Assembly (NCBI GenBank): GCA_947625935.1
Contig: CANQQE010000008.1
Span: 49,922-113,921, forward strand
Direction of reading: 5' to 3'
DNA length: 64,000 nucleotides
Source of the DNA: an uncultured Muribaculaceae bacterium
Lineage (GTDB): Bacteria; Bacteroidota; Bacteroidia; Bacteroidales; Muribaculaceae
Program-made: the position numbers and the translations under genes
Notes under the pieces: model-generated
Database searches by the model: none
What the model saw: the letters and a program-made list of their open reading frames with translations, nothing else
Told to the model about the DNA's origin: nothing
Shown: positions 51,500 to 61,387 of the stretch, piece after piece
How positions within the stretch are numbered: the first letter of the stretch is position 1
Layout of the letters: each line of letters starts with the position of its first letter

Positions 51500-53968
51500 T
51501 TATCTCAACGAGGCGCCGAGACGCTTTTCGAGATTTGCCACGATTTTAGCCATGACAGCTTCTATCTGCTTATCCTGAAGTGTCTTCTCGTCATCCTGTA
51601 GAGTTATGGCGATAGCGTAGGATTTCTTCCCGGCGGGGAGGTTTTTCCCCTCGTAGACGTCAAACAGTGCGACATCCTTGAGAAGTTTGCGCTCGCTTTC
51701 GCGCACGGTGTTCTCGACCTGTTCCATAGTCACCGCCGAGTCGAGCAGCAACGCAAGGTCGCGTTTTACCTCCTGGGTCTTTGGCAGCGGCGTGAAAGTC
51801 ACCTTCTTCTTGAGCGCGAGTTTCACCAAAGCGTTCCAGTCGAGCTCGGCGAAAAGCACGGGTTGTTTTATGTCGCAGGCTTTCAAAATCTGTCGGTTTA
51901 CTATCCCCATTGTTCCGAGAGCCTTGCCTGAGCGGGTGGCGATTGTGATGCCTGCCGAATAAATATCGGTTGGAATCTCGGTCTTCAGGCTGATTTCACG
52001 AGTGTTCAGTCCCAATCGGGCTAACACGTTGGCCACTATGGCCTTCAGATCATAGAATGTGGCTTCCTCGGCCTGGCGGTTCCACCCGCCTTGGCGCAGG
52101 TTGCCGGTGAGCCACAGCCCGAGGCGCGCGCCCTCGCTATAGGGTGCGAGCGGTGATTCGGCGGTGCTGACGGCTTCGGGGTTGCGGAAGTAGACGTTGC
52201 CAAACTCATACATCATCAGGTCGGCTGCGCGGCGGTTGATGTTGTGGGCAAGCGATTCAAGGCCGCCGAAAAGCAGTGTCTGGCGCATCACGTTGAGGTC
52301 GTTGCTCAACGGATTGAGCAGTTTCACGCAATGGTCGGCGGGGTAGGTCGACAGTCCGTCGTAGTACCCCTCGGCGGTGAGCGAGTTGTTGAGTATCTCG
52401 TTGAATCCGGTTGCGGTGAGTTGGTCGGCTATAAGGCGGCGCAGGTCATCGCTGCTGTCGGTGAATGTCTTGAACGACAGTGATGAGTGGACCGTTGACG
52501 AATATTCGACATTGTTGTAGCCGTAGATGCGCAGCACATCCTCGATAACGTCGCAGGGACGCTGCACGTCGACGCGGTAGGTGGGCACCTCAAGGTCAAC
52601 CTCCCCCTCGCGGCGCCCGGTGATGGCGATCTCGAGCGAGCCGAGTATGGCGTCGATTTCATCGGCGGGGATATGCTTACCAATTAGGGCGTCGGCCTTG
52701 GCATATTGGAGAGTGACCTTGAACGGCTCTATTTTTGATGGATATATGTCTGCTATGTCGCCGCAGATTTCACCACCAGCAAGTTCCTTGACGAGCAGAG
52801 CGGCAAGTTTCAGGGCATAGACAGTGCCGTTGGGGTCTATACCGCGTTCGAAGCGGAACGACGAGTCGGTACTCAGGCCGTGTCGGCGGGCTGTCTTGCG
52901 CACCCAGGTGGGGTTGAAGTATGCGCTTTCGAGGAAAATCGAGGTGGTGGTGTCGGTCACGCCCGAGTCGAGGCCGCCGAACACTCCGGCGATGCACATC
53001 GGCTCCTCGGCGTTGCATATCATCAGGTCGCGGCTGTCGAGCTTCCGCTCCACGCCGTCGAGAGTGGTGAACCGTGTGCCCTCGGCGCAGGTTTTGACCA
53101 CGATTTTTTCACCTTTGATTTTGTCGAGGTCAAAGCAGTGCATCGGTTGGCCTATGCCGTGGAGTATGTAGTTGGTTATATCGACTATGTTGTTGATGGG
53201 GCGCAATCCTATCGCGTTGAGGCGGTCCTTGAGCCATTGCGGGCTTTCGGCCACTTTGACGCCGCGGATTGTCACGCCGCTGTAGCGCGGGGCTGCCTCG
53301 GTGTTGTCGACCTCCACGCTGATCCCACCGTCGGGGCGGTCGGTCTTGAAGCTGTCGACGTCGGGACGGTGGAGCTTGCCGTCGGCGGCATGGCGCGACA
53401 GCCATGCGTTGAGGTCGCGGGCCACCCCGTAGTGTGATGCCGCGTCAATGCGGTTGGGGGTGAGGTCGACTTCAAGCAGATAGTCGCTTGAGAGGTTATA
53501 GTATTGCGATGCGGGTGTGCCGGGGGCTACCTCGTCGCTGATGACTATGATGCCGTCGTGTGATGTGCCGACACCAATCTCATCCTCGGCGCAAATCATG
53601 CCGAGCGATTCTACGCCGCGTATTTTGGAGCGTTTGATCTGAAATTCTTTATCGCCGTCGTAGAGGGTTGTGCCGACGGTAGCGACTACCACGGTCTGGC
53701 CCGCTGCCACGTTGGGAGCCCCGCACACAATCTGTGTCGGTTGGCCGTCGCCGAGGTCAACGGTTGTGATGTGGAGGTGGTCGCTATTGGGATGCTCCTC
53801 GCAGGTCAGCACTTTGCCGATGACGATGCCGCGCAATCCCCCGCGAATCGATTCAACCTCCTCGACCGAGCCGGTCTCAAGCCCGATTGAGGTTAACGCT
53901 GCCGCCACTTCATCGGCGGTCATGTCGAAATCGACATATTGTTTAAGCCATTTATAGGATATGTTCAT
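51500..53968 (-). CDS. pheT: Phenylalanyl-tRNA synthetase beta subunit
   Basis: An 822-residue beta subunit. An N-terminal tRNA-binding (EMAP-like) domain lies about 40-150 (VIGKVLTCEEHPNSDHLHIT), then B3/4 editing domain (about 210-380, with YSGVTIRGVKVAESPQWL), B5 domain (about 405-475), the core synthetase-like domain (about 490-700, with FRFERGIDP just before B5) and a C-terminal FDX-ACB domain (about 725-820). Together with PheS, which is not in this window, it charges tRNA-Phe. Length and domain order are normal. Confidence 0.96.
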   Translation of the reverse strand: MNISYKWLKQYVDFDMTADEVAAALTSIGLETGSVEEVESIRGGLRGIVIGKVLTCEEHPNSDHLHITTVDLGDGQPTQIVCGAPNVAAGQTVVVATVGTTLYDGDKEFQIKRSKIRGVESLGMICAEDEIGVGTSHDGIIVISDEVAPGTPASQYYNLSSDYLLEVDLTPNRIDAASHYGVARDLNAWLSRHAADGKLHRPDVDSFKTDRPDGGISVEVDNTEAAPRYSGVTIRGVKVAESPQWLKDRLNAIGLRPINNIVDITNYILHGIGQPMHCFDLDKIKGEKIVVKTCAEGTRFTTLDGVERKLDSRDLMICNAEEPMCIAGVFGGLDSGVTDTTTSIFLESAYFNPTWVRKTARRHGLSTDSSFRFERGIDPNGTVYALKLAALLVKELAGGEICGDIADIYPSKIEPFKVTLQYAKADALIGKHIPADEIDAILGSLEIAITGRREGEVDLEVPTYRVDVQRPCDVIEDVLRIYGYNNVEYSSTVHSSLSFKTFTDSSDDLRRLIADQLTATGFNEILNNSLTAEGYYDGLSTYPADHCVKLLNPLSNDLNVMRQTLLFGGLESLAHNINRRAADLMMYEFGNVYFRNPEAVSTAESPLAPYSEGARLGLWLTGNLRQGGWNRQAEEATFYDLKAIVANVLARLGLNTREISLKTEIPTDIYSAGITIATRSGKALGTMGIVNRQILKACDIKQPVLFAELDWNALVKLALKKKVTFTPLPKTQEVKRDLALLLDSAVTMEQVENTVRESERKLLKDVALFDVYEGKNLPAGKKSYAIAITLQDDEKTLQDKQIEAVMAKIVANLEKRLGASLR

Positions 53969-54026
53969 AAAGGGTGTCTTTTTGCCTTTAAAATCATGTT
54001 ACTGACCTCATGGTCAATAAATCGTG

Positions 54027-54057
54027 CAAATTTAGCGAAAAATTCCCATCCCCCCAA
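54027..54057 (-). promoter_or_regulatory. Promoter of pheT
   Basis: On the minus strand TTG (54057 down to 54055) and TAAATTTG (54034 down to 54027) are 20 bp apart. The predicted leader is about 50 nt. Confidence 0.72.
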
Positions 54058-54147
54058 CACCACGTCAGCCAAAGCGCACGGCGGTTGCTACTTTTTTGTT
54101 ATCTTTGGCTGCGACTTGGATACTCGCATTCGGCAAAAACAAATAAA

Positions 54148-54180
54148 TTTGATTTATGCGCTCGCTTATTCGTATCTTTG
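54148..54180 (+). promoter_or_regulatory. Promoter of the MBOAT/SGNH operon
   Basis: TTTG at 54148-54151 and TATCTTTG at 54173-54180 are 21 bp apart. The predicted start near 54187 excludes the long upstream extension of the MBOAT frame and supports ATG 54200. Confidence 0.75.
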
Positions 54181-54199
54181 CAGTCCACAAATCCTACCG

Positions 54200-55657
54200 A
54201 TGATATTTAACTCGTTTGAATTTCTACTGTTTCTGCCTTTGACGTTCCTGGTCTATTGGCTGGTGTTTAAAGAGAGGACGGCCCGTAACCTGTTCATAAT
54301 CGCCGCCAGCTACACTTTCTACGGCTGGTGGAATGTAAAGCTGCTGGGCCTGATTGCCTTCACAACCCTTTGCAGCTACCTGAGCGGTCTCGCTATCGAG
54401 CGGCTGAACGACCGTCGCCACCGTGCGGCCTTGGCAGTGTTGTGGATCAACGTGGCCATAAATCTCGGCATATTGGGGATGTTCAAATATTTTGACTTCT
54501 TCGCCCACAGTTTCTATCAGATGATGAACGCCATGGGGTGGGCTGTCGATGACATCACGCTCGGTCTCGTCTTGCCGGTGGGCATCTCATTCTATACGTT
54601 TCAGGCTCTAAGCTATTCCATCGACGTGTATCGCCGCAAGATTGAGGCGAGCCATGACGTGCCGACGTTTTTCGCTTTCATCAGTTTTTTCCCGCAGCTC
54701 GTGGCCGGCCCCATAGAGCGGGCTTCAAACCTGTTGCCGCAATTCATGCGCGCCCATAGTTTTGACTATGCCGGCGCGGTGTCGGGTATGAGGCAGATTC
54801 TTTGGGGATTGTTCAAAAAAATGGTTGTGGCCGACAACTGCGCCGAGGCCGTCGATTTGATATTCGGGGATTACACTTCGATGGGGGCTGCCAATTTGTG
54901 GATCGGAGCGGCCTTGTTCTCGTTTCAGATCTATGGAGACTTTTCGGGCTATTCCGACATTGCCGTAGGCACCGCCCGCCTGTTTGGGTTTGAGCTGATG
55001 CGCAACTTCAAGCTGCCCTATTTCTCCCGCGACATCGGCGAGTTCTGGCGGCGGTGGCACATATCGCTCACCACATGGTTCCGCGACTACGTCTATATCC
55101 CGATGGGCGGTAGCCGCGTGAGCAAGCCGAAAAAGGTGCGCAACACGTTTGTCATCTTTTTGTTAAGCGGATTCTGGCATGGCGCGACGTGGGGCTACCT
55201 CGCATGGGGTGCATATCATGCGGTCTTGTTCGTGCCGATGATACTCACGGGGCGCAACCGCAAATATCTTGATGAACCCGCTGCCGGGCGTCATCTCCCC
55301 TCGATTAACGAGGCGGCTTTGATGGCGTGGACTTTCGCGCTCGTGGTCATCGGGCGCGTGCTTTACCGAGCCGGAGATATAAGCGATGCGTGGGAATGCT
55401 TCAAGATAATGTTTACCGGATTTCTTCCTCCCTATTCCTCCATGCCGTTGATAGGGTTTGTACCGTTGTGCTGGGTGGCGGTGATGATGGGTGCCGAGTG
55501 GGTGTCGCGACACCGCGAGCATCCTCTGGACTTCAGAAGCGATGAGAAAGGTCTGTTCCGCAGCCGCATGGCCCGTTGCACGCTCTACTATGCCATATTC
55601 ATGACCATCCTGTTTTTCTCGGGTAGCCAGCAGCAGTTCATTTATTTCCAATTCTGA
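54200..55657 (+). CDS. MBOAT family O-acyltransferase (AlgI/DltB-like)
   Basis: A 485-residue polytopic enzyme that passes an acetyl or other acyl group across the inner membrane to an exported glycan. Family features are SFYTFQALSYSIDVYRRKIE, FISFFPQLVAGPIERASNLL, YFSRDIGEFWRRWHISLTTW, then FRDYVYIPMGGSR, and the catalytic His in FLLSGFWHGATWGYLAWGAY. Length and layout match AlgI-type proteins. The frame is open from 53939, but the promoter and family start point to 54200. It is coupled to an SGNH-like gene after 7 bp, the usual two-part acylation system. Confidence 0.94.
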   Translation: MIFNSFEFLLFLPLTFLVYWLVFKERTARNLFIIAASYTFYGWWNVKLLGLIAFTTLCSYLSGLAIERLNDRRHRAALAVLWINVAINLGILGMFKYFDFFAHSFYQMMNAMGWAVDDITLGLVLPVGISFYTFQALSYSIDVYRRKIEASHDVPTFFAFISFFPQLVAGPIERASNLLPQFMRAHSFDYAGAVSGMRQILWGLFKKMVVADNCAEAVDLIFGDYTSMGAANLWIGAALFSFQIYGDFSGYSDIAVGTARLFGFELMRNFKLPYFSRDIGEFWRRWHISLTTWFRDYVYIPMGGSRVSKPKKVRNTFVIFLLSGFWHGATWGYLAWGAYHAVLFVPMILTGRNRKYLDEPAAGRHLPSINEAALMAWTFALVVIGRVLYRAGDISDAWECFKIMFTGFLPPYSSMPLIGFVPLCWVAVMMGAEWVSRHREHPLDFRSDEKGLFRSRMARCTLYYAIFMTILFFSGSQQQFIYFQF

Positions 55658-55664
55658 TTGTGCT

Positions 55665-56588
55665 ATGAAAAGATTTTTGAGCTACGTCGGAGTGTTCGCC
55701 TTGGTGGTGTTGTTGTCGCTCGCCGCCGGCGAGGTTATAGTCAGAAATATTCCCAATCCCTACAAGATAAAGGCCCGCGGTCTTGAGCGTAACGGCGACC
55801 GTGTGGCGACATTGGTGCTCGGAAGCAGTCACACCTATTATGGCATTGTGCCTGAAGCGCTCGGCGACAGTGTGTTCAATCTCGCCAACATATCACAAAA
55901 TTATGAGTACGACTACCTGTTGCTTGAAAAGTACGCTCCGCTGATGCCAAACCTGCGCCGTGTGATTATCAACGTTGGCTACAGTTCATTTTCCGACAGC
56001 GATTTTCCTCACGGAGAATGGTGGCAAGAGACCAATTATCAGCTTTATATGGGGGTGAATAAACACGGACAGCTTTCGCGTACCGGTTTTGAAATCTCCA
56101 ATTTTCCGATATATGCGGGAAAGCTGCGCAAATTCATGATGCGCAAATCGCCGGCGATTTGCGACACCGCGGGGTTTGGTCTTGATTATACTTTTGATTC
56201 TCGCTATGACGGTTGGGAACGCACGGGCGAGATTGCAGCCCGCCGTCACACATCGACCGATACCTCTTGGGTCGGTTACAACCTCGGTTACCTGCGACGT
56301 CTCATCAATCTGTGCCGCGCCATAGGGGCTGAGCCTGTGCTCGTCACCCCGCCGTGTTACGCCACCTACAACGAACACCTCGACAAGGCGCAGTTTGACC
56401 GCTATGTCGATTTGACCGACACGGTTGTGGCGGCTTACGGTTTGCGATGGCTCGATTTCCTGACCGACAGCCGTTTCACAGCCGACGATTTCTGGGATGC
56501 CGACCATCTTAACGACCGCGGAGCGTTGAAGTTCACCCGCGTGCTACGCGATTCACTCGCCGTCACTCCAGCACGCTCAGTTCGCTGA
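55665..56588 (+). CDS. Membrane-anchored SGNH-like protein, partner of the MBOAT acyltransferase
   Basis: A 307-residue protein with one N-terminal membrane anchor (about 8-24) and a periplasmic SGNH-like domain. Block I is LVLGSSHTYYGIVPE with the putative Ser nucleophile (GSSH), and block V is DADHLNDRGALKF with Asp-x-x-His. The layout matches AlgJ/AlgX and DltD partners that receive acyl groups from an MBOAT enzyme and transfer them to polysaccharide. Its last 26 bp overlap the convergent gene at 56563. The glycan target is unknown. Confidence 0.82.
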   Translation: MKRFLSYVGVFALVVLLSLAAGEVIVRNIPNPYKIKARGLERNGDRVATLVLGSSHTYYGIVPEALGDSVFNLANISQNYEYDYLLLEKYAPLMPNLRRVIINVGYSSFSDSDFPHGEWWQETNYQLYMGVNKHGQLSRTGFEISNFPIYAGKLRKFMMRKSPAICDTAGFGLDYTFDSRYDGWERTGEIAARRHTSTDTSWVGYNLGYLRRLINLCRAIGAEPVLVTPPCYATYNEHLDKAQFDRYVDLTDTVVAAYGLRWLDFLTDSRFTADDFWDADHLNDRGALKFTRVLRDSLAVTPARSVR

Positions 56589-58866
56589 GTTTGCTCTTGA
56601 AATCGCTGATTTTGGCCACTACATCGACGTCGTGGGTCAAGTGGACGCCCGGAGTTTTTACTATGAGAGTGGTTAACCGTGATTTAATAGCTTGCCGGGC
56701 ATAGTTGAAACGCCATTTCTGGCTGTTGATCTGGGCTACGAACCAAAATAATTCCATTACGGTCATTTTGTATTTAGGAACCAATACTCTGACCGAGCTT
56801 CCTCCGTTCCCTCTTGCCACATATCTCCACGGCTGAAGATATGCCGTGCCGAAAGCCGATACGGTGATGCTGCCTTGGCATATCTCATCGTCAGGCGCGC
56901 TCACCAATCCCACTATTCCATTGGTGCCGTCTCCGCTCGACACATATGGCAGCGGCCCTTGGGCGTATCCCTTGAATCCCGCTGATTTGCCTGTCTTGAT
57001 GTCGAAATATTTCGATAACGGTCCCGTCTCGTCAAGCGGGAGCGTCTCGGCGTTTTCATCGCCTGTGTTGACCTGTGACAGCGACGATGTCACGTCGGGA
57101 TAACTTGTCACCCCTTGGAATAAAGATAGTAATGTCTCGTTATTGTGTGTTTTTACCAATGTTTCGGTCAAAGGTAACGATGGAAGATATTGTTGTGGGC
57201 TGAACTCGTTTCCCTCCATTATATCCTTTGCGTCAAGCACGGTGCAAATATTGCTTGAAAATTCCATTCCGTTGAGGAACTTGTGAAAGTTTTCAAGAAC
57301 GTGAGGTATCTGATTCCTGCCGCAAGCCACGCGTTTCCCTTTCAGTTTCATGTACCCGTCATTGGCTATGCGGCCGACAAACACTTTGCTTTGACCGTGC
57401 GCCACGCCGGCTTTGGCAATCATGATAGTGGTGATTGCCGATGCATTGGGATAGAAAAGCTCGTCTGGCAGGCTGATCATACCTAAAAGAGTATGCTTGT
57501 TTAGAAAATCTTTTCTCCACAATTTGTTTTCCTCGTCGGCAAATACTCCGGAATAAATCACCCCGGCAAATAGCCCTCCCTGTATCAACGAATCCATCGA
57601 AGTGTTGATGAACTCCCGTTCCGGCTCGTTTTCCTGATGGAACGGCGGGTTGAGAAATGCCCGTCGGAACTTTCGTTTTATCGCCGCTTTGGACTCTTTG
57701 TCGAGCGACGAGGAGTTTTCGATATTGCTCTTGCCGTCTCCTCTGAAAAACATATTCAGACAAGCCAAAGCCCATACGGTGGGATTTGTGTCATAGCCAT
57801 ATATTGATTCCCTGACCAGGTCGGTCGCTTCCTCGCTTGTGGCGTTTTTCCGCAGGGAATCGAATGCCGAGACAAGAAACCCGCCGGTTCCGCAGGTGAT
57901 GTCGATTATGTGGTCTCCGATTTCAACCCCGATCAGGTCAACGCACAGTTTGGTTATGTGGCGCGGGGTAAACACTATGCCCATGGCATTGTTGTCGGTT
58001 CCATAGCGCAAAAACGCCTCGTAAAACATCCCGAGAAAATCTGCGTCTGATTGCAGTACGGCACGGACATTTAGCCGTTTGAGTATCGAAACTATTCTTA
58101 GCGCAAATGGATTCAGTCGGGCGAAATCATTGTTTCCAAGAGTAATCGCTTCTATGAGTTTCCCTTTTTTGTCAGATGCGAAATGCCGACTTTCGTTTAT
58201 CGCCTCCGAGGCCATTCGGTTAATGTCGCTCAATATGTCGGTCGAGTCGGGATTCACATCGCCTTTATATAATGCCACGGCAAACGTGCCGATGACTTTG
58301 GGACGAAGCGAAGTTTCGATTTTTGCTGTGCGCAGTATGTTTGAAACTTCTATTGCAGCGTCGATAAATTCAGATTGCGAGGGTATGCTGACGTCGGTGG
58401 TGCTGTTGTCGCTGGCAAGAGCTACGGCACATTCAGTCTTCGATAAGATAGCGGTTAGAGGATTCCCCTTCGATTTCAGATAACTCCATTCACCATCCTT
58501 CAGGTACATCACCGTGACGATACATCCCGTAGATTCGTCACCGGCTACTCCGATGGCGATTTTTACTTTGTATCTGCCGTTTTGGTTGATTCTGTCGCAA
58601 TAGCTTATAGCTTGGCTGACGGCCTCGTTGATTTTCCGATAGCTGTTTTTGGTTTCGATTACTATTGCCGGCTCACCGTTCAGGCACAACAAAAAGTCGG
58701 GCTTTTTAGCTCCAAGTGCGGTACCGGGCAGAAAGTCGGCTACCTCCTGTTCCTCCAGAAGGTCTCCGTTGTTCTGAGGGTGCGATAGATTCCATCCTTT
58801 GTCTGCCGCTATTTGCCGTGTGAAATATCGAGCCCTGCTTTCTGATCTTTTTGTCTTTAGTGCCAT
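56563..58866 (-). CDS. Single-chain restriction-modification enzyme (HsdR_N-like nuclease, N6-adenine methylase, specificity domain)
   Basis: A 767-residue protein. The N-terminal domain has the PD-(D/E)XK nuclease pattern (D57 in KKPDFLLCL, then E71 and K73 in IVIETKN). The central N6-MTase domain (about 270-560) has motif I DITCGTGGF (about 322-330) and the catalytic NPPF (406-409). The C-terminal 170 residues (from about 590, ending ISDFKSKLSELSVLE) look like a type I-S specificity half with one recognition domain and a terminal helix. This order is that of type IIG enzymes, though shorter than most. No separate HsdS or HsdR gene is adjacent. It should cut and methylate its own site; all key residues are intact. 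Confidence 0.85.
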   Translation of the reverse strand: MALKTKRSESRARYFTRQIAADKGWNLSHPQNNGDLLEEQEVADFLPGTALGAKKPDFLLCLNGEPAIVIETKNSYRKINEAVSQAISYCDRINQNGRYKVKIAIGVAGDESTGCIVTVMYLKDGEWSYLKSKGNPLTAILSKTECAVALASDNSTTDVSIPSQSEFIDAAIEVSNILRTAKIETSLRPKVIGTFAVALYKGDVNPDSTDILSDINRMASEAINESRHFASDKKGKLIEAITLGNNDFARLNPFALRIVSILKRLNVRAVLQSDADFLGMFYEAFLRYGTDNNAMGIVFTPRHITKLCVDLIGVEIGDHIIDITCGTGGFLVSAFDSLRKNATSEEATDLVRESIYGYDTNPTVWALACLNMFFRGDGKSNIENSSSLDKESKAAIKRKFRRAFLNPPFHQENEPEREFINTSMDSLIQGGLFAGVIYSGVFADEENKLWRKDFLNKHTLLGMISLPDELFYPNASAITTIMIAKAGVAHGQSKVFVGRIANDGYMKLKGKRVACGRNQIPHVLENFHKFLNGMEFSSNICTVLDAKDIMEGNEFSPQQYLPSLPLTETLVKTHNNETLLSLFQGVTSYPDVTSSLSQVNTGDENAETLPLDETGPLSKYFDIKTGKSAGFKGYAQGPLPYVSSGDGTNGIVGLVSAPDDEICQGSITVSAFGTAYLQPWRYVARGNGGSSVRVLVPKYKMTVMELFWFVAQINSQKWRFNYARQAIKSRLTTLIVKTPGVHLTHDVDVVAKISDFKSKLSELSVLE

Positions 58867-58934
58867 TACAGGTGGTTTTTAAACGCAAATATACGCAAAA
58901 AATCGTCGATGACAAATCCGCGGTTCAAAACGAA

Positions 58935-58965
58935 GTGGTGCAGCCCCACGCCGGGGCTGCACCAC
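58935..58965 (-). terminator. Intrinsic terminator of the GH31 gene
   Basis: GTGGTGCAGCCCC at 58935-58947 and its exact complement at 58953-58965 form a 13-bp stem with a 5-nt loop. On the minus strand it is followed by TTCGTTTTG. Confidence 0.75.
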
Positions 58966-58992
58966 TCTGTGCGGTCATCTGTTATGGTGGCG

Positions 58993-61353
58993 TCAGCGGG
59001 TGACGGTCATGGTGAACGATGTGCCTTTGAGCGAGAGGGGGAGGGTGAGCGTGCGGGCTTTTTTGTTATAGGCCGTGCGCACTTTCTTACCGTCGACAGT
59101 CACGGCTTTCGGGGCCGCGTCGATTCCGTGAAGCACCATGGTGATGTCGCGCTTGGCGGGCATTCCGGCATAGCTTCCTGCGATTTTCATCTCGACTTTG
59201 ATTTGTGAGGGTGTGGCGTCGCCGCTGAAAAGCAGCAGGGCATACTCCTTGTTCTCAAGCGATTTGGTCGATTGGCGGTCATCTTCGAAGATATATCCGC
59301 TCGACTGCCCCTCGACGGGATAATAGTTGACGGTGTAACGGGCCGGGTTGTAGTCGCCGGTGTTGCCCATCTTATATTCGGCCATAGGGATGAATGAACC
59401 TGCCTTGACAAATAGCGGGAGTGTCTGGAGCGGGGCGGAATAGTCGATGGTGTCGCCTCCGTTGAACACGCGTGAGTCGTCGTTATAGTCGATCCACTGC
59501 CCGTCGGGGATGATGACTTTGCGCGATGTCGCTCCCCGGGTCATCACCGGAGCCACCATGACATTCGCGCCCCACAGGTATTGGTCGTCGATGTCGTCAT
59601 AACGGTTGTCGCCCGAGTAGAAGTTGAGGGGTCGCACCATCGGCAGACCGAGGTTGGCGTTTTCCGATGCGAGGGTGTAATTGTAGGGTAGCCAGCGGTA
59701 GCGATCGAGCACAATCTGTTTCAGAATTTTCTCCTGCTCCGGGTAGCGGAACGGCTCGGCGACCTGCTGGGCGTGGGTGCGCAGCACCGGCGAGAACAAT
59801 CCGAGCTGGCACCAGCGCACATAAAGCTCAGGGTCAACCGGGTGTTCGGGATCTACGGCGAAACCTCCCACGTCGTGGCTCATATACCCAAGGCCGCTGA
59901 GACCGGAGTTGAGCATGATGGTCACCTGAGGCTGGAGACCGCCCCATGAGCGCGACACGTCGGTCGACCATGGGAACACGCTGTAACGCTGCAGCCCGGT
60001 TGTGCCGCCGCGCATCATTGTCATCAGTCGGGTGTCGGGATATTTCTCTTTGTAAAGGTCATAGATGATTTCGCTCCAGTCGTTGCCATACTGGTTGTGA
60101 TATTCGCGGGCCGTCAGGCCGTTGGCGTGTAGGCCGGTTTCGGGGTGTACCTCAGGTTCGCCGAGGTCGCCCCACCATCCGCCCACACCGTCGTCGGTGA
60201 GCTGTGCGTAGCGTTCGGCGAGCCATTTGCGGGTGTCGGGGTTAGCTACGTCAAACATTCCGCCATGTCCCACCCAGATTGTGACGGGCTGCACTCCGCC
60301 GGTGGAATCCTTCACCATGAGCCCTTTGGCAGCGAGTTCGTTGTAGTTGTCCACTCCGCGTCCGTTTTGCAGTATGTAGGGCTGGGAGATGGTCACGGTA
60401 TTGACCCCGCGCTTTTTCAGGTCGGCGAGCATTTTCTTATGGTCGGGCCACTGCTCTTTGTCCCATGCCAGACGGCCCATATCTTCCTCTTTGCCATACC
60501 AGTACAGGTCGAGCACGACGCCGTCCACCGGGTAACCTTTCATCTTCAGGGTATCAATCACGCCGGTCGTTTCGGCCTGGGTCTTGTAGCCGTATTTGGA
60601 TGTGATGTAGCCGAGCGACCAGAAAGGGGGGAGTGCCTGGCGGCCGGTGAGCTTAGACAGTTGGGTCGTGAGCGACGCAAGGTTGTCGTTGTCGCCCTTT
60701 ATGAAGTAGTACGAGATAGGCGAGCGGCCTTCCGAGATATACTCGATTGGGTTCGACATCACCATCTCGGCGGCTGCGAAATCATCGAAAACCACTGCGT
60801 AGCCGTTGCTTGACAGGAACAGCGGCATGGTTATGTTCATCTGTGAGATGCGGGGTTCCCCTTTGACATAACCGTAGTTTTGTTTGTTGTACATCACCAA
60901 GGTGTCGCCTGCGAGGTTGAAGGAGTGGCCGCGTTCGCCGGCGCCGTAGAACGAGCCGCCTACGCTTGTGTAGAGTTGCAGCTTCTGTTTGCCGTCGGCC
61001 ATTGTGCGCAGGCCGTTATCGGCGATTGAGCGGTTCGCTCCGCCCGAGATTGTCACTTCGCCGGTTTTGGCGTTGAGCGTGGCGGTTACACCCGCCGGGG
61101 TCACGATGTTGGTCAGGTCGCCCACCGTCAGGGTTTTACCTTTGAAATCGGCGGCGTCGAGCACCGTAGCGCGTGATACCGGGATTTCAGCTCCTTTAGG
61201 TGCGTTGGTCACTTTGATGATGTTGTCGGTTATGACGGTGACGGTTACTTCGCGCCCTGCGTCGGTAGTCGTTTTAAACACACCCGGTGAGGCCATCGAC
61301 AGCCCCGGGATGACGGCCATCGCTGCCGCCAGCAGTGAATGATATTTTCTCAT
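58993..61353 (-). CDS. Glycoside hydrolase family 31 (alpha-glucosidase/alpha-xylosidase type)
   Basis: A 786-residue exported enzyme (signal peptide about 1-21, before SPGVFKTTT). Order: N-terminal beta-sandwich (about 30-235), catalytic TIM barrel (about 240-600) with nucleophile D396 in GGWWGDLGEPE and acid/base D465 in WSTDVSRSWGG, then two C-terminal beta domains including a DUF5110-like module (about 680-786). It cleaves terminal alpha-linked glucose or xylose in the periplasm. There is no SusC/SusD or regulator nearby, so it is not part of an obvious polysaccharide utilization locus. The substrate is not fixed by sequence. Confidence 0.94.
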   Translation of the reverse strand: MRKYHSLLAAAMAVIPGLSMASPGVFKTTTDAGREVTVTVITDNIIKVTNAPKGAEIPVSRATVLDAADFKGKTLTVGDLTNIVTPAGVTATLNAKTGEVTISGGANRSIADNGLRTMADGKQKLQLYTSVGGSFYGAGERGHSFNLAGDTLVMYNKQNYGYVKGEPRISQMNITMPLFLSSNGYAVVFDDFAAAEMVMSNPIEYISEGRSPISYYFIKGDNDNLASLTTQLSKLTGRQALPPFWSLGYITSKYGYKTQAETTGVIDTLKMKGYPVDGVVLDLYWYGKEEDMGRLAWDKEQWPDHKKMLADLKKRGVNTVTISQPYILQNGRGVDNYNELAAKGLMVKDSTGGVQPVTIWVGHGGMFDVANPDTRKWLAERYAQLTDDGVGGWWGDLGEPEVHPETGLHANGLTAREYHNQYGNDWSEIIYDLYKEKYPDTRLMTMMRGGTTGLQRYSVFPWSTDVSRSWGGLQPQVTIMLNSGLSGLGYMSHDVGGFAVDPEHPVDPELYVRWCQLGLFSPVLRTHAQQVAEPFRYPEQEKILKQIVLDRYRWLPYNYTLASENANLGLPMVRPLNFYSGDNRYDDIDDQYLWGANVMVAPVMTRGATSRKVIIPDGQWIDYNDDSRVFNGGDTIDYSAPLQTLPLFVKAGSFIPMAEYKMGNTGDYNPARYTVNYYPVEGQSSGYIFEDDRQSTKSLENKEYALLLFSGDATPSQIKVEMKIAGSYAGMPAKRDITMVLHGIDAAPKAVTVDGKKVRTAYNKKARTLTLPLSLKGTSFTMTVTR

Positions 61354-61387
61354 TGCAAGGTATTAAATTGTTATATAAGACTAAGAA

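Noticed and set aside
53939-54199. Upstream extension of the MBOAT reading frame
   Set aside because: The pheT and MBOAT promoters lie inside it, and the extra 87 residues do not resemble the family.
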